DNA of 64,000 nt, from assembly GCA_021155905.1 (NCBI GenBank), contig JAJNBG010000014.1, forward strand, positions 1 to 64,000. Direction: 5' to 3'. Positions 38,756 through 47,899 of the stretch are shown in pieces (position 1 is the stretch's first letter; each line of letters opens with the position of its first letter). This DNA is from Bacteroidota bacterium. GTDB lineage: Bacteria > Bacteroidota > Bacteroidia > B-17B0 > Aurantibacillaceae. Made by a program: the position numbers and the translations under genes. The notes under the pieces were generated by a model, which saw only the letters and a list, made by a program, of their open reading frames with translations, was not told the DNA's origin and searched no databases.

Positions 38756-41650
38756 ATGATTAAACTAAATCTTATGAAGCATAAATCTTTATTATCAGTA
38801 CTTGCGATTACGTCATTAAGTATGACCGCACAGGTGAATAAACAACCGATAAAACCTGCATCCGTAAAAAGCACCGCTAATTCAACAGGCACAATGCCTA
38901 AACTAGTGGAAACAGTAACTAAAGTTGGGAAAGAAATTGTTATTTCTTATAAAAAATATGTATTAGCAAATGGGTTAACTATTGTCGTTCATGAAGATCA
39001 CTCGGACCCAATCGCCTATGTGGATGTTACCTACCACGTCGGATCGAACCGTGAGCAGCAGGGCCGTTCGGGTTTTGCTCATTTTTTTGAACACATGATG
39101 TTCCAGGGTTCTAAAAATGTAGCGGACGAACAACATTTTAAAATCATTACAGAAGCAGGTGGAACATTGAACGGTTCTACCAATTCCGACAGAACCAATT
39201 ATTTCGAAACTGTTCCTTCCAACCAGTTGGAAAAAATGTTATGGTTGGAAGCCGACCGTATGGGGTTTTTATTGGACTCCGTTACTCAAAAGAAATTTGA
39301 AGTGCAGCGCGCGACTGTAAAAAACGAACGGGGACAAAATTACGACAACCGTCCTTATGGTTTGGTTAGTGAAAAAACCGGCGAGGCTTTGTTTCCTAAA
39401 GGACATCCGTATTCGTGGACAACCATCGGTTACATCGAGGATTTGAATCGTGTAGATGTTGGAGATTTGAAGCGTTTTTACATGCGCTGGTATGGTCCAA
39501 ATAATGCAGTACTAACTGTTTCTGGTGATGTGAATACTGCAGAAGTGGTAAAACTGGCTGACAAATATTTTGGTTCTATTCCCCGTGGACCGGAAGTGAA
39601 AAATATGGAAAAGCAAGCCGCTGTATTAACGGAGAACCGGTACATTTCCTATGAGGACAATGTCAAATTCCCGATGTACAAGATTACTTACCCGACCGTT
39701 CCATCTATGGATAAAGACGAGGCTGCATTAACAGTTTTAGGAGAAATATTATCTTCATCAAAAAGCTCCCCGCTGTATAATACGTTTATCAAATCTCAGA
39801 AAGCGGTTTCAGCAAATGCATATAACTATGGACGTGAATTGGCGGGCCAGTTTGAAATTTTAATCCGTGCCAATGCCGGTGCAAAATTATCTGACATTGA
39901 AGCTATGTTAAATCAGTCATTAGCAGATTGGGAAAAAACAGGCGCAACGGATGATGACATGAAAAAATACAAAGCTAATTATGAAAGCAGTTTATATGAA
40001 GGGTTAACTACCGTTCAGGGTAAAGGTCGTCAATTAGCCGCTTACCAAACCTATGCCAATAATCCAAACTACTTAAAAATTGAAATGGCAAACAATTTAA
40101 AAGTTACCAAAGCCGACGTGATGCGTGTTTATAATACATACATTAAAGGAAAATTCGGAGTGGTATTAAGCTGTGTTCCAAAAGGAAAATCAGATCTTGC
40201 AGCCAAAACAGACACCTGGAAAATGTATGAGAGAACGATTGAACAGGAAAGTGCCGAGTACAAAAACTTATCCTATACAGAACCTAAAGATAATTTCGTT
40301 AGAAAAAATGTTCCGGTTGCTCATGCTTCCAAACTTGTTCCATTACCTGATTACTGGACTGCTTCACTAACTAATGGTATTAGAGCAATCGGCATTAATA
40401 ATAATGATATTCCAAAAGTTAATATATTATTCAGCATGCCAATAGGTCATCGTTACGAACCAAAGGCTGGCTTAGCCGTTTTGTTGGCTTCCCTAATGGA
40501 AGAGTCGACACAAAAACATACAGCCGAAGAAATCAGCAATATGCTTGACAGACTTGGGAGTAGCGTTTCTTTTTCAGCAGGAGACAATGAAATTATGATG
40601 AATGTTTCTTCTCTGAAACAAAACCTTGACTCCACTTTAAAAATTGCGGAAGAAATGTTATTGACACCAAAATTTGACCAGGCCGATTTTGACCTTGTGA
40701 AAAAAGAGCAGCTCGATGGTATCACAAATGCGTTAACACAAGCAACAACTATTGCCAACAACGTATACTCAAAATTATTATATGGCGAAGGCTCTAATTT
40801 ATCGATCGCAACAAACGGTAATATGGAGACAGTTGAGTCAATCACTTTAGATGACGTAAAAAATTATTATAGGAATTTCTCAGGGTTCAATTCAGTATTA
40901 GCCATCAGCGGCGATATTGATCAGGCATCTGCTTTAAAGAAATTAAATTTCTTAACTAAATTACAATCGACCAGCACTTTGGCACTGACTAAATCAAAGT
41001 TGCCTGAAATTGATAAAACACGTCTTTACTTCGTGGATAAGAAAGGAGCCCCTCAATCGGAGATCCGTATTGGGAATTTGTCGCTACCCTATGATGCCAC
41101 TGATGAATTTTTCAAATCCACGATCATGAATTATTCTTTTGCCGGAGCATTCAACAGCCGTATCAATACGATTTTACGTGAAACCAAAGGTTATACTTAT
41201 GGTGCCCGTGGAAACTTTGGCGGCAACAAATTTGTTGGGCCATACACTTTAAGCGCGGGTGTGAGAGCCAATTCAACAGACAGTTCTGTTGTAATCTTCA
41301 TGGAAGAATTAAAAAAATACAACGAAGGCGGTATCAATGGTGATGAATTGGAATTCACAAGAAATGCTATGGCGCAATCAGATGCATTAAAGTATGAATC
41401 GCCTCAACAGAAATTAGGATTTGTAAAACGTATCATTGATTTTAACCTGGATAAAACATACGTAGCTAAACAGGGGGAAATTTTGAAAACAATTACGAAA
41501 GCAGATATTGATACTTTGGCAAAAAAGAATTTACCTTATAATAACATGGTGATTCTTGTTGTTGGTGATAAAGCTTCTAATTATGACAAACTATCCAAGC
41601 TTGGTTACGAAATGATCGAACTGGATGTGAATGGGAAAAAGATTAATTAG
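38756..41650 (+). CDS. M16 family zinc peptidase (pitrilysin-like, double domain)
   Basis: 964 aa; HFFEHMMFQGS (HxxEH), second inactive-like domain at C-term, signal-like N-term. Confidence 0.95.
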   Translation: MIKLNLMKHKSLLSVLAITSLSMTAQVNKQPIKPASVKSTANSTGTMPKLVETVTKVGKEIVISYKKYVLANGLTIVVHEDHSDPIAYVDVTYHVGSNREQQGRSGFAHFFEHMMFQGSKNVADEQHFKIITEAGGTLNGSTNSDRTNYFETVPSNQLEKMLWLEADRMGFLLDSVTQKKFEVQRATVKNERGQNYDNRPYGLVSEKTGEALFPKGHPYSWTTIGYIEDLNRVDVGDLKRFYMRWYGPNNAVLTVSGDVNTAEVVKLADKYFGSIPRGPEVKNMEKQAAVLTENRYISYEDNVKFPMYKITYPTVPSMDKDEAALTVLGEILSSSKSSPLYNTFIKSQKAVSANAYNYGRELAGQFEILIRANAGAKLSDIEAMLNQSLADWEKTGATDDDMKKYKANYESSLYEGLTTVQGKGRQLAAYQTYANNPNYLKIEMANNLKVTKADVMRVYNTYIKGKFGVVLSCVPKGKSDLAAKTDTWKMYERTIEQESAEYKNLSYTEPKDNFVRKNVPVAHASKLVPLPDYWTASLTNGIRAIGINNNDIPKVNILFSMPIGHRYEPKAGLAVLLASLMEESTQKHTAEEISNMLDRLGSSVSFSAGDNEIMMNVSSLKQNLDSTLKIAEEMLLTPKFDQADFDLVKKEQLDGITNALTQATTIANNVYSKLLYGEGSNLSIATNGNMETVESITLDDVKNYYRNFSGFNSVLAISGDIDQASALKKLNFLTKLQSTSTLALTKSKLPEIDKTRLYFVDKKGAPQSEIRIGNLSLPYDATDEFFKSTIMNYSFAGAFNSRINTILRETKGYTYGARGNFGGNKFVGPYTLSAGVRANSTDSSVVIFMEELKKYNEGGINGDELEFTRNAMAQSDALKYESPQQKLGFVKRIIDFNLDKTYVAKQGEILKTITKADIDTLAKKNLPYNNMVILVVGDKASNYDKLSKLGYEMIELDVNGKKIN

Positions 41651-41663
41651 ACATATGTCAATG

Positions 41664-41707
41664 AGACAATTTGAAAATGAATTTATTAATAGTCAAATTG
41701 TCTTTTT
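41664..41707 (+). terminator. Terminator-like hairpin downstream of M16 peptidase
   Basis: agacaatttga / tcaaattgtct 11-bp stem followed by tttt. Confidence 0.55.
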
Positions 41708-41735
41708 CATTAACTAATTGACTCATTAACTAATT
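41707..41735. repeat. Two direct copies of tcattaactaatt separated by gac
   Basis: 13-bp unit repeated exactly at 41707-41719 and 41723-41735. Confidence 0.7.
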
Positions 41736-41749
41736 ATCGAATTGAAAAA

Positions 41750-42880
41750 ATGAAAATAGGAATAGTTTGTTACCCGACTTTTGGTGGTAGTGGCGTTGTA
41801 GCAACAGAATTAGGTATTGCGCTTGCTGATAAAGGCCATAAGGTACATTTTATAACATATTCTCAGCCTTTCAGGTTAAACCAGTTTAATGAGAATTTAT
41901 TTTACCATGAGGTAAATGTCAATGATTACCCTTTATTTGATTACCAGCCATACGAAAGCGTACTGGCCAGTAAAATTGTAGATGTTGCCATTTACGAGCG
42001 TTTGGACATATTACATGTACATTACGCCATTCCTCATGCTTCGGTAGCTTATCTGGCCCAACAAATTTTAAAGTCCCGTAAGATCAAATTACCATACATT
42101 ACAACTCTGCATGGTACTGATATTACACTGGTTGGACAGGATCCGTCCTTTGAACCTGTGATTTTTTTCTCGCTGAATAATAGCAATGCCATTACTTCTG
42201 TTTCAGAAAGTTTAAGAAAGGATACGTTAAAGACATTTAAGATCGCCAACGATATAAAAGTGATCCCTAATTTTATTAAGATCTCTGATTACGAAAGTAA
42301 CAGCGGATCCTGCCACAGGGAAAACTTTGCTAAACCCAGCGAAAAAATACTAATACACATTTCCAATTTCAGGAAAGTGAAACGTGTGGAAGATGTTTTA
42401 AGAGTGTTTGACGTCGTAAGAAAAACGATTCCATGTAAATTGATTCTCGTAGGTGATGGTCCTGAACGACCCGCTATCGACAAGCTTTGCCGGGAACTGA
42501 ATACCTGCAGCGACATTATCTCAGTTGGAAAAATTGCTAATCCCAAAGAAGTGCTGGCCATAGCGGATATATTTATTTTACCTTCCGAAACAGAAAGCTT
42601 TGGTTTATCGGCCCTGGAAGCCATGGCAATGAAAGTTCCGGTAATCTCAACCAATACCGGCGGTATACCTGAACTAAATATTCACGGAAAAACCGGCTAC
42701 ATGAGCAAGGTTGGCGATTACGAAGACATGGCAAAAAATACCCTGGAATTATTAGCGGATGAAAAAAAATTCCAGCAATTCAGAGCCAATGCATTTGAAC
42801 AGGCTAAAAATTTTGATATAGACACTGTTTTGCCGATGTATGAGCAATTGTACAAAGAAGTAATTGAGAAGGGAATCTAA
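41750..42880 (+). CDS. bshA: N-acetyl-alpha-D-glucosaminyl L-malate synthase BshA (GT4, bacillithiol pathway)
   Basis: 376 aa; MKIGIVCYPTFGGSGVVATELGIALADKGHKVHFI, LPYITTLHGTDITLVGQDPSF, LPSETESFGLSALEAMA. Confidence 0.93.
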   Translation: MKIGIVCYPTFGGSGVVATELGIALADKGHKVHFITYSQPFRLNQFNENLFYHEVNVNDYPLFDYQPYESVLASKIVDVAIYERLDILHVHYAIPHASVAYLAQQILKSRKIKLPYITTLHGTDITLVGQDPSFEPVIFFSLNNSNAITSVSESLRKDTLKTFKIANDIKVIPNFIKISDYESNSGSCHRENFAKPSEKILIHISNFRKVKRVEDVLRVFDVVRKTIPCKLILVGDGPERPAIDKLCRELNTCSDIISVGKIANPKEVLAIADIFILPSETESFGLSALEAMAMKVPVISTNTGGIPELNIHGKTGYMSKVGDYEDMAKNTLELLADEKKFQQFRANAFEQAKNFDIDTVLPMYEQLYKEVIEKGI

Positions 42881-43029
42881 ACTTTTTGGTTTGCCTCCTG
42901 CATCATTTTATCAGAACGCTTCTGCATTTCTTCCCAGCTAAGGTCTTCAATGTGTGTGGAAATTACCCATACGTGTCCAAACGGATCTACCAAATTACCC
43001 GATCGGTCACCGTAAAACTGATCTTTCAC
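42877..43029 (-). pseudogene. C-terminal remnant of a VOC/PhnB-like (glyoxalase superfamily) gene
   Basis: Minus-strand translation VKDQFYGDRSGNLVDPFGHVWVISTHIEDLSWEEMQKRSDKMMQEANQKV* not in ORF track; matches the C-terminal pattern of PhnB-like VOC proteins; the upstream part is absent. Confidence 0.8.
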
Positions 43030-43676
43030 GGGCTAATTTTAGCTAATAATGCTTTTTCATTAAACGGTTTTCGTTTACGAAGGATGTCAATAACAAAAAA
43101 GGCGACGGCAGTGCTCGCACAAGCTGTGCTAACGATTATTCCTTGCTTTTTAAGATCCACTTGTTTTTTTATCAAGGATTCATAATTAGCTTTCTCAAGA
43201 TAATATTCTGTACTCGCATTAGCATAACCATAACCTTTGTCATAATCTTGTTTTATAACAAGTGCGCGGGAATAAGATCCATCAATTTCCTTATTCATAT
43301 TATTATAAGCGCCATAATAATTAACACCGCATAATATAGAAGCAATTCCAGGCAAAATATAGGTCAATTTAAACGCATTTTGTTTTCTACGATAAGCTTT
43401 ATATGATTCATTATATTTTAATTTTTTAGTATAAAACTTATTTTCTTTCTCCAAAACTACAAAAGAATCCTCCAATAACTCATAGCGAGGAGCCCAAGCT
43501 TTTATTTTATATTTACCAACCGCGACATTTTTTAACTTATTTTGAGATTCTATTTTTTCGCCATTTAGATAAATCACAACGTTCTTTTCTTTAAAATAGA
43601 CAAGCGCTTTTGAAGAATCAATTTGACACAAAATTACTTTTGTAAAAAAAAGCAAGACTAATACAATTATTTTCAT
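43026..43676 (-). CDS. Hypothetical membrane/secreted protein with PEGA-like N-terminal region
   Basis: 216 aa; signal peptide then ALVYFKEKNVVIYLNGEKIESQNKLKNVAVGKYKIKAWAPRYELLEDSF and two TM segments. Confidence 0.6.
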   Translation of the reverse strand: MKIIVLVLLFFTKVILCQIDSSKALVYFKEKNVVIYLNGEKIESQNKLKNVAVGKYKIKAWAPRYELLEDSFVVLEKENKFYTKKLKYNESYKAYRRKQNAFKLTYILPGIASILCGVNYYGAYNNMNKEIDGSYSRALVIKQDYDKGYGYANASTEYYLEKANYESLIKKQVDLKKQGIIVSTACASTAVAFFVIDILRKRKPFNEKALLAKISP

Positions 43677-43731
43677 TTTAAAACTAAATTTGATCTTTTA
43701 CCTAATACACCAGTTAACTAATTCCCTAAAA

Positions 43732-44700
43732 TTATTGCACAACAATTTTTCGTGTGGTGCTTTTTTCACCTCTGAAAAGCTTCACATAGTAAACTCCTTT
43801 CGGGTAATGAGAAAGGTCCAGCGTATAATTCATCTGCCTGTTGTCAGGAGTAAAATATACTTTACTGCCCAATACATTATATACTTCAAGATGCTGTCCT
43901 TCGTTGCTCTCTGTTGAACGAACAGAGAAAACACCAGTTGATGGATTGGGAAAGATCTCAATTTCCTGCTCAGTATCCATCAATTCATTAATGCCGGTTG
44001 GAAGTGTTACACTGACATCATCGATCCATAATATACTACCTGACTTTGGATTCTTATCCAATGAAGATGAGCTCATCAATACCCACAAAGTATCTGGTGT
44101 TGCTGAACTCACATAAGTTAAATTAATGGTTGCTTGCTGCCAGCCGGAAGCTCCGGTTGAGACATTGGTTTTAAACGCCCCGCCTGCAATTGGATTTCTT
44201 TGTTTAACCAATAATACACGACACACAGCCGTATCATTTCCGGTAGGTTTGTATTGATAATAAAATTTAAATTGGGTTATTTTTTGTGTGTAAGGAATTC
44301 CCGGCACATAGGTTTGGTTAGTTACATTCGCATTACCATTGAATAAAATACCCAGTGTATCGTTATAAGGATGGCCGATAAATGGGATTCCCCAGTTACT
44401 ATAAATACCCCAGGACGTTGGTGTATATACCCTGGTTTGAAGTCGAACCGAATAACTTCCGGAATGAACAGTATCCGTACATCTCGTTACTGATATAGGG
44501 CTGCTTCCCAAGGTAGAATGATTGAAATAATTAAAGTCGAGCCAGCCAGTCGTTGCGTTTCCACTGTTGGGATTCATGGCAGATGGTACCAAAATATCAT
44601 TGCTCCAGGTTTCAAAACCCGGGTTGATAAGCTGTGCATTTGTTTTATAAGTTGCTAACACTAAGGTCAAAGCAGAAAAAAGTTGTAGAATTTTATTCAT
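43732..44700 (-). CDS. Secreted protein with T9SS type A C-terminal sorting domain
   Basis: 322 aa; signal peptide; EIFPNPSTGVFSVRS...LEVYNVLGSKVYF...LDLSHYPKGVYYVKLFRGEKSTTRKIVVQ. Confidence 0.9.
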   Translation of the reverse strand: MNKILQLFSALTLVLATYKTNAQLINPGFETWSNDILVPSAMNPNSGNATTGWLDFNYFNHSTLGSSPISVTRCTDTVHSGSYSVRLQTRVYTPTSWGIYSNWGIPFIGHPYNDTLGILFNGNANVTNQTYVPGIPYTQKITQFKFYYQYKPTGNDTAVCRVLLVKQRNPIAGGAFKTNVSTGASGWQQATINLTYVSSATPDTLWVLMSSSSLDKNPKSGSILWIDDVSVTLPTGINELMDTEQEIEIFPNPSTGVFSVRSTESNEGQHLEVYNVLGSKVYFTPDNRQMNYTLDLSHYPKGVYYVKLFRGEKSTTRKIVVQ

Positions 44701-44776
44701 AAAATTGGATTTTTTTGATTGTGTATCAAAGATAAAATAATTTCAGATATAGCAAAGACGATTGACCATTTGGAAA

Positions 44777-45019
44777 TTAAAGCGGTGATAAATTTTTTCG
44801 TGCAGGCTTCTCACACTCCTCAAAAACAGTGCCTCCTAAATAAGGTAGCAACCTATTAAAATCAGTGGTTTTAATATAATAGTTTCCTAAAGCCGTATAC
44901 AACTTAGTTTGATCGGTGGTGCTTTCTTTTGCATAATAAGTCTTGATATCATCCACCAAAACCATCGTTAAAAGCTCATCAAGCTTCCTTTTACTTTTAT
45001 ACCATTTAAGTGCTTCCAT
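44777..45019 (-). CDS. Small hypothetical protein
   Basis: 80 aa, starts directly after the stop of the C45-like gene (TAG ATG). Confidence 0.45.
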   Translation of the reverse strand: MEALKWYKSKRKLDELLTMVLVDDIKTYYAKESTTDQTKLYTALGNYYIKTTDFNRLLPYLGGTVFEECEKPARKNLSPL

Positions 45020-46774
45020 CTATTTAGTTGGTTTTATTTTTTGACATTCCATCAGACTCTCCCGAATCTGCTTCTCTTCTTTTAAGGTTGCAATTTCTTT
45101 GGTGAGCGCCAGTTCATAATACCTGGAAGCTTTTTTCGTATTCTTTCTTGACAAAAAATAATCTCCAAGGATTTGGTACATATAGTAGCTTTCCGGATTA
45201 GTTGTAACAAAAGCGTTTTCTAAATTTTCAGGTAGAACAATCTTATTGGATTTTTTGGTAATGAATTGGATATAACTTTTGAGTTGTTTAAACAAAATAA
45301 AATTTTTATAATCTTTTGTCTCCAGGAAAGGATCCCTGGGAATCGTGTATTTAGAAACATTCATCGGTTCATTCTCCTCCAGGTCCTTTGCCTTTGCAAA
45401 CACAGAGTCTAAATTATAACAAATGAATTCCCCGCACTGAAACGGGTTCGCGCTCACCCACATCAGTTTATCCTGTGGTTTGAAAATAACCGCATGATGA
45501 GCCAGTAACTGGTTCAAGCTTTTTTCATTGGTTAAGCCGATATTTTTACTATTTAATCCTTTCTGATCCCTAAGAATGGTGGCCGCACCAAGATAGTTTA
45601 AAGTATCAGTATTTTCAAGCAATTGTCTTAAGCGGATACTCCTATATAAAGATGAACTCTCGATTTGATTATTCAGATTACTAAGGTCGTTTGTATATGC
45701 TTTCCCCTGGTAATGATTCGGACATATGATCTGGCTCGTATTCTGAACTTCATACACATCCATTTTTTCAGGAGATTTTTCAATACTGATAGTTCTGTTG
45801 TCAGGGGCGCTTCCTATCAAAATACTCTCCGACACAAACACTTTTCGTTTCTCCGCAATGGCAATGGCTTCTTCAATATTCTTTGCGTACTGTAAAATCT
45901 CTCGTGCCAATAAAGCAATGGGCGTTGCCACATCTGTTGGAATGGAACTCTTGGCAGCGTTGATGGTTACCGTAATTCCTTTTTCATTCATCCCACTACA
46001 GGCACCAATAAAACCGCTCCAGGTAACCGTGGCAAATTTATAGCCTTTGGCAGGATTCGTAAACTGAACGATTTTATTTTTTGCAAAATCATCGCCGCTG
46101 TAAAAGTCGAAATTACGCCCAACAAGCAACTTGCCATCCGCGCTTTTTTTATCCCACACGGAAAAAGACGTACAGCCGACAGTCATGTTCTTATCCTGTA
46201 GGGCGTGACCAATATCATGCGCGCCGTGATAATTTAAAATCCGGTGGTATTTAGGGGCAATAAAATCATACTTGTCGCTGGCAAATTTTGAAATCCCAAG
46301 AATCTCTTCTTTGTATTCTTCTGTAATATGATCCGGCAGATGACGGTTGAAATAACCTACAAAAAATTTTAAATAATTTAAATAAGTCAAATTTGGAACA
46401 AGAATTCTAATCTGATTAATAAAGGCGTCTTCCTGGAACTCGTGTAACTCTTTGGTGAGCATGCCATTAGCCACGCCGCGTTCATAAGCCTCACCTTCCA
46501 CGTACAATTCCCATAAACCGCTTTTGCTGTGCTTTAACCAGTTTTGGTTGACCTTGTAAAATTCTTTACTTATCGTTTTCCGCTTCCAGGTTAAGGTCGT
46601 GTCATTTTTAATTTCAGGCACATCGATCCATATAGCAAAAGCAAAATAGACTCCAAGCACAGCTAGAAGAATGGCGAACACCAACAAAGTTCTTAGGGTT
46701 ATTTTACGGATTTTACGAAGCATTTTACGAGTAGCAAAGTTACGCAAAATCCACCAATGGAATGCAGGGCACAA
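45020..46774 (-). CDS. C45-like (acyl-CoA:6-APA acyltransferase / choloylglycine-type Ntn hydrolase) family protein
   Basis: 584 aa; VGCTSFSVWDKKSADGKLLVGRNFDF, SGMNEKGITVTINAAKS, IEKSPEKMDVYEV; N-terminal TM. Confidence 0.8.
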   Translation of the reverse strand: MCPAFHWWILRNFATRKMLRKIRKITLRTLLVFAILLAVLGVYFAFAIWIDVPEIKNDTTLTWKRKTISKEFYKVNQNWLKHSKSGLWELYVEGEAYERGVANGMLTKELHEFQEDAFINQIRILVPNLTYLNYLKFFVGYFNRHLPDHITEEYKEEILGISKFASDKYDFIAPKYHRILNYHGAHDIGHALQDKNMTVGCTSFSVWDKKSADGKLLVGRNFDFYSGDDFAKNKIVQFTNPAKGYKFATVTWSGFIGACSGMNEKGITVTINAAKSSIPTDVATPIALLAREILQYAKNIEEAIAIAEKRKVFVSESILIGSAPDNRTISIEKSPEKMDVYEVQNTSQIICPNHYQGKAYTNDLSNLNNQIESSSLYRSIRLRQLLENTDTLNYLGAATILRDQKGLNSKNIGLTNEKSLNQLLAHHAVIFKPQDKLMWVSANPFQCGEFICYNLDSVFAKAKDLEENEPMNVSKYTIPRDPFLETKDYKNFILFKQLKSYIQFITKKSNKIVLPENLENAFVTTNPESYYMYQILGDYFLSRKNTKKASRYYELALTKEIATLKEEKQIRESLMECQKIKPTK

Positions 46775-46861
46775 TGATGTTTATGAATCGTTATGATTTA
46801 AGTCACTGCCTGGTTAAACCACATAGAACATAGAAAAAACAGGCAGCATTCTATAAATAAA

Positions 46862-46890
46862 AAAGCCCTTCGATCTTATCGAAGGGCTTT
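46862..46890 (-). terminator. Rho-independent terminator
   Basis: aaagcccttcgat-ctt-atcgaagggcttt perfect stem, downstream of 46912 gene. Confidence 0.8.
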
Positions 46891-46911
46891 CATTAAAATT
46901 TTTCAAACTAA

Positions 46912-47763
46912 TTACTTCATTAATGACGCTCTTAAAGCATAGATCTTTTCAGAGATTTTTTTGAAATCCGCATCTTTCAAATCCTTAGGATCTTTGATGG
47001 CATCAATATCCGCGTGAATTTTTTTCAATTCATCGTTCAGAGCTACACATTCTTTCTTGTCTTTATAATCATTTAAAAGGTCAGTTAGGTTTTTTAAGTA
47101 AAAACGCTGATCCCATAAATGCTTATACGCTTTTTCTTTGGTAGCAGGGTCTTTAACACCTTCAGCAATTTTACAGGTTAAATATAAACTCTCTACCCAT
47201 GAACCTGCAAATACAGCAGACGCTGTATACACGCGCTCATTGGTTCTTAGATAAGAATCGCTTTTTATAAAAATCTCATCTAAAATTGTCAATAAAGAAT
47301 CTTTATTTCCTAAGTTTTTCTCCGCACGCTTTCCAACCATTTGATCCACCGCGTTTTTCAAACCTAACTCGTCAGATGTTTTTACAACGGTTTTCATATA
47401 TTTCAATACGTCTTCACCCTTGTTATTAACCATGGCATAAGACATATCAATATTATAAATTCCTAAAGCCACGGCCTTTGAGAACTCGCTGTTTGTAGCC
47501 AACTGTTTTTTTGAATCTACTAATAAGGCATTATTATAATCTACTCCCCAACCAGACAACTCGTTGATACTTCCTACCGGAGAAGGAATATTAGCAATAG
47601 CAAAGTCAAACTTGAATTTGGTTTCTTCGTTAACAGTGATTGGTGTTGTATCTTTTGGTGTTTCTGTAGTAACATTTTCAGCGATCTCTTCCGATGGCTT
47701 ATCTCCACAGGAAACTGACAATAATGATAAAGAAATACCTGCGGCAAAGAATAATTTGTTCAT
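46912..47763 (-). CDS. Lipoprotein of unknown function
   Basis: MNKLFFAAGISLSLLSVSCGDKPSEE lipobox; start at 47763 rather than track start 47853. Confidence 0.75.
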   Translation of the reverse strand: MNKLFFAAGISLSLLSVSCGDKPSEEIAENVTTETPKDTTPITVNEETKFKFDFAIANIPSPVGSINELSGWGVDYNNALLVDSKKQLATNSEFSKAVALGIYNIDMSYAMVNNKGEDVLKYMKTVVKTSDELGLKNAVDQMVGKRAEKNLGNKDSLLTILDEIFIKSDSYLRTNERVYTASAVFAGSWVESLYLTCKIAEGVKDPATKEKAYKHLWDQRFYLKNLTDLLNDYKDKKECVALNDELKKIHADIDAIKDPKDLKDADFKKISEKIYALRASLMK

Positions 47764-47862
47764 TTTAATGATTTTTAAAAATTTACACAAAAATAAGAGA
47801 GTTCTCGTAATAAACAAGAAACTATTCCAAAGGCAGGTGCCAGTATAAGACATTTTATCAAC

Positions 47863-47891
47863 AAAAAAGGATAGCTTTCGCTATCCTTTTT
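47863..47891 (-). terminator. Rho-independent terminator of the efflux operon
   Basis: aaaaaggatagc-tttc-gctatccttttt. Confidence 0.8.
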
Positions 47892-47899
47892 AAAACATA

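Noticed and set aside
41651-41749. Possible CRISPR-like or tandem repeat array
   Set aside because: Only two 13-bp direct copies and one hairpin; no regular spacers, so best treated as a terminator plus a short repeat.
42886-43334. Plus-strand ORFs 42886-43185 and 43143-43334
   Set aside because: Antisense to the VOC remnant and the PEGA-like gene; the minus-strand readings are far more protein-like.
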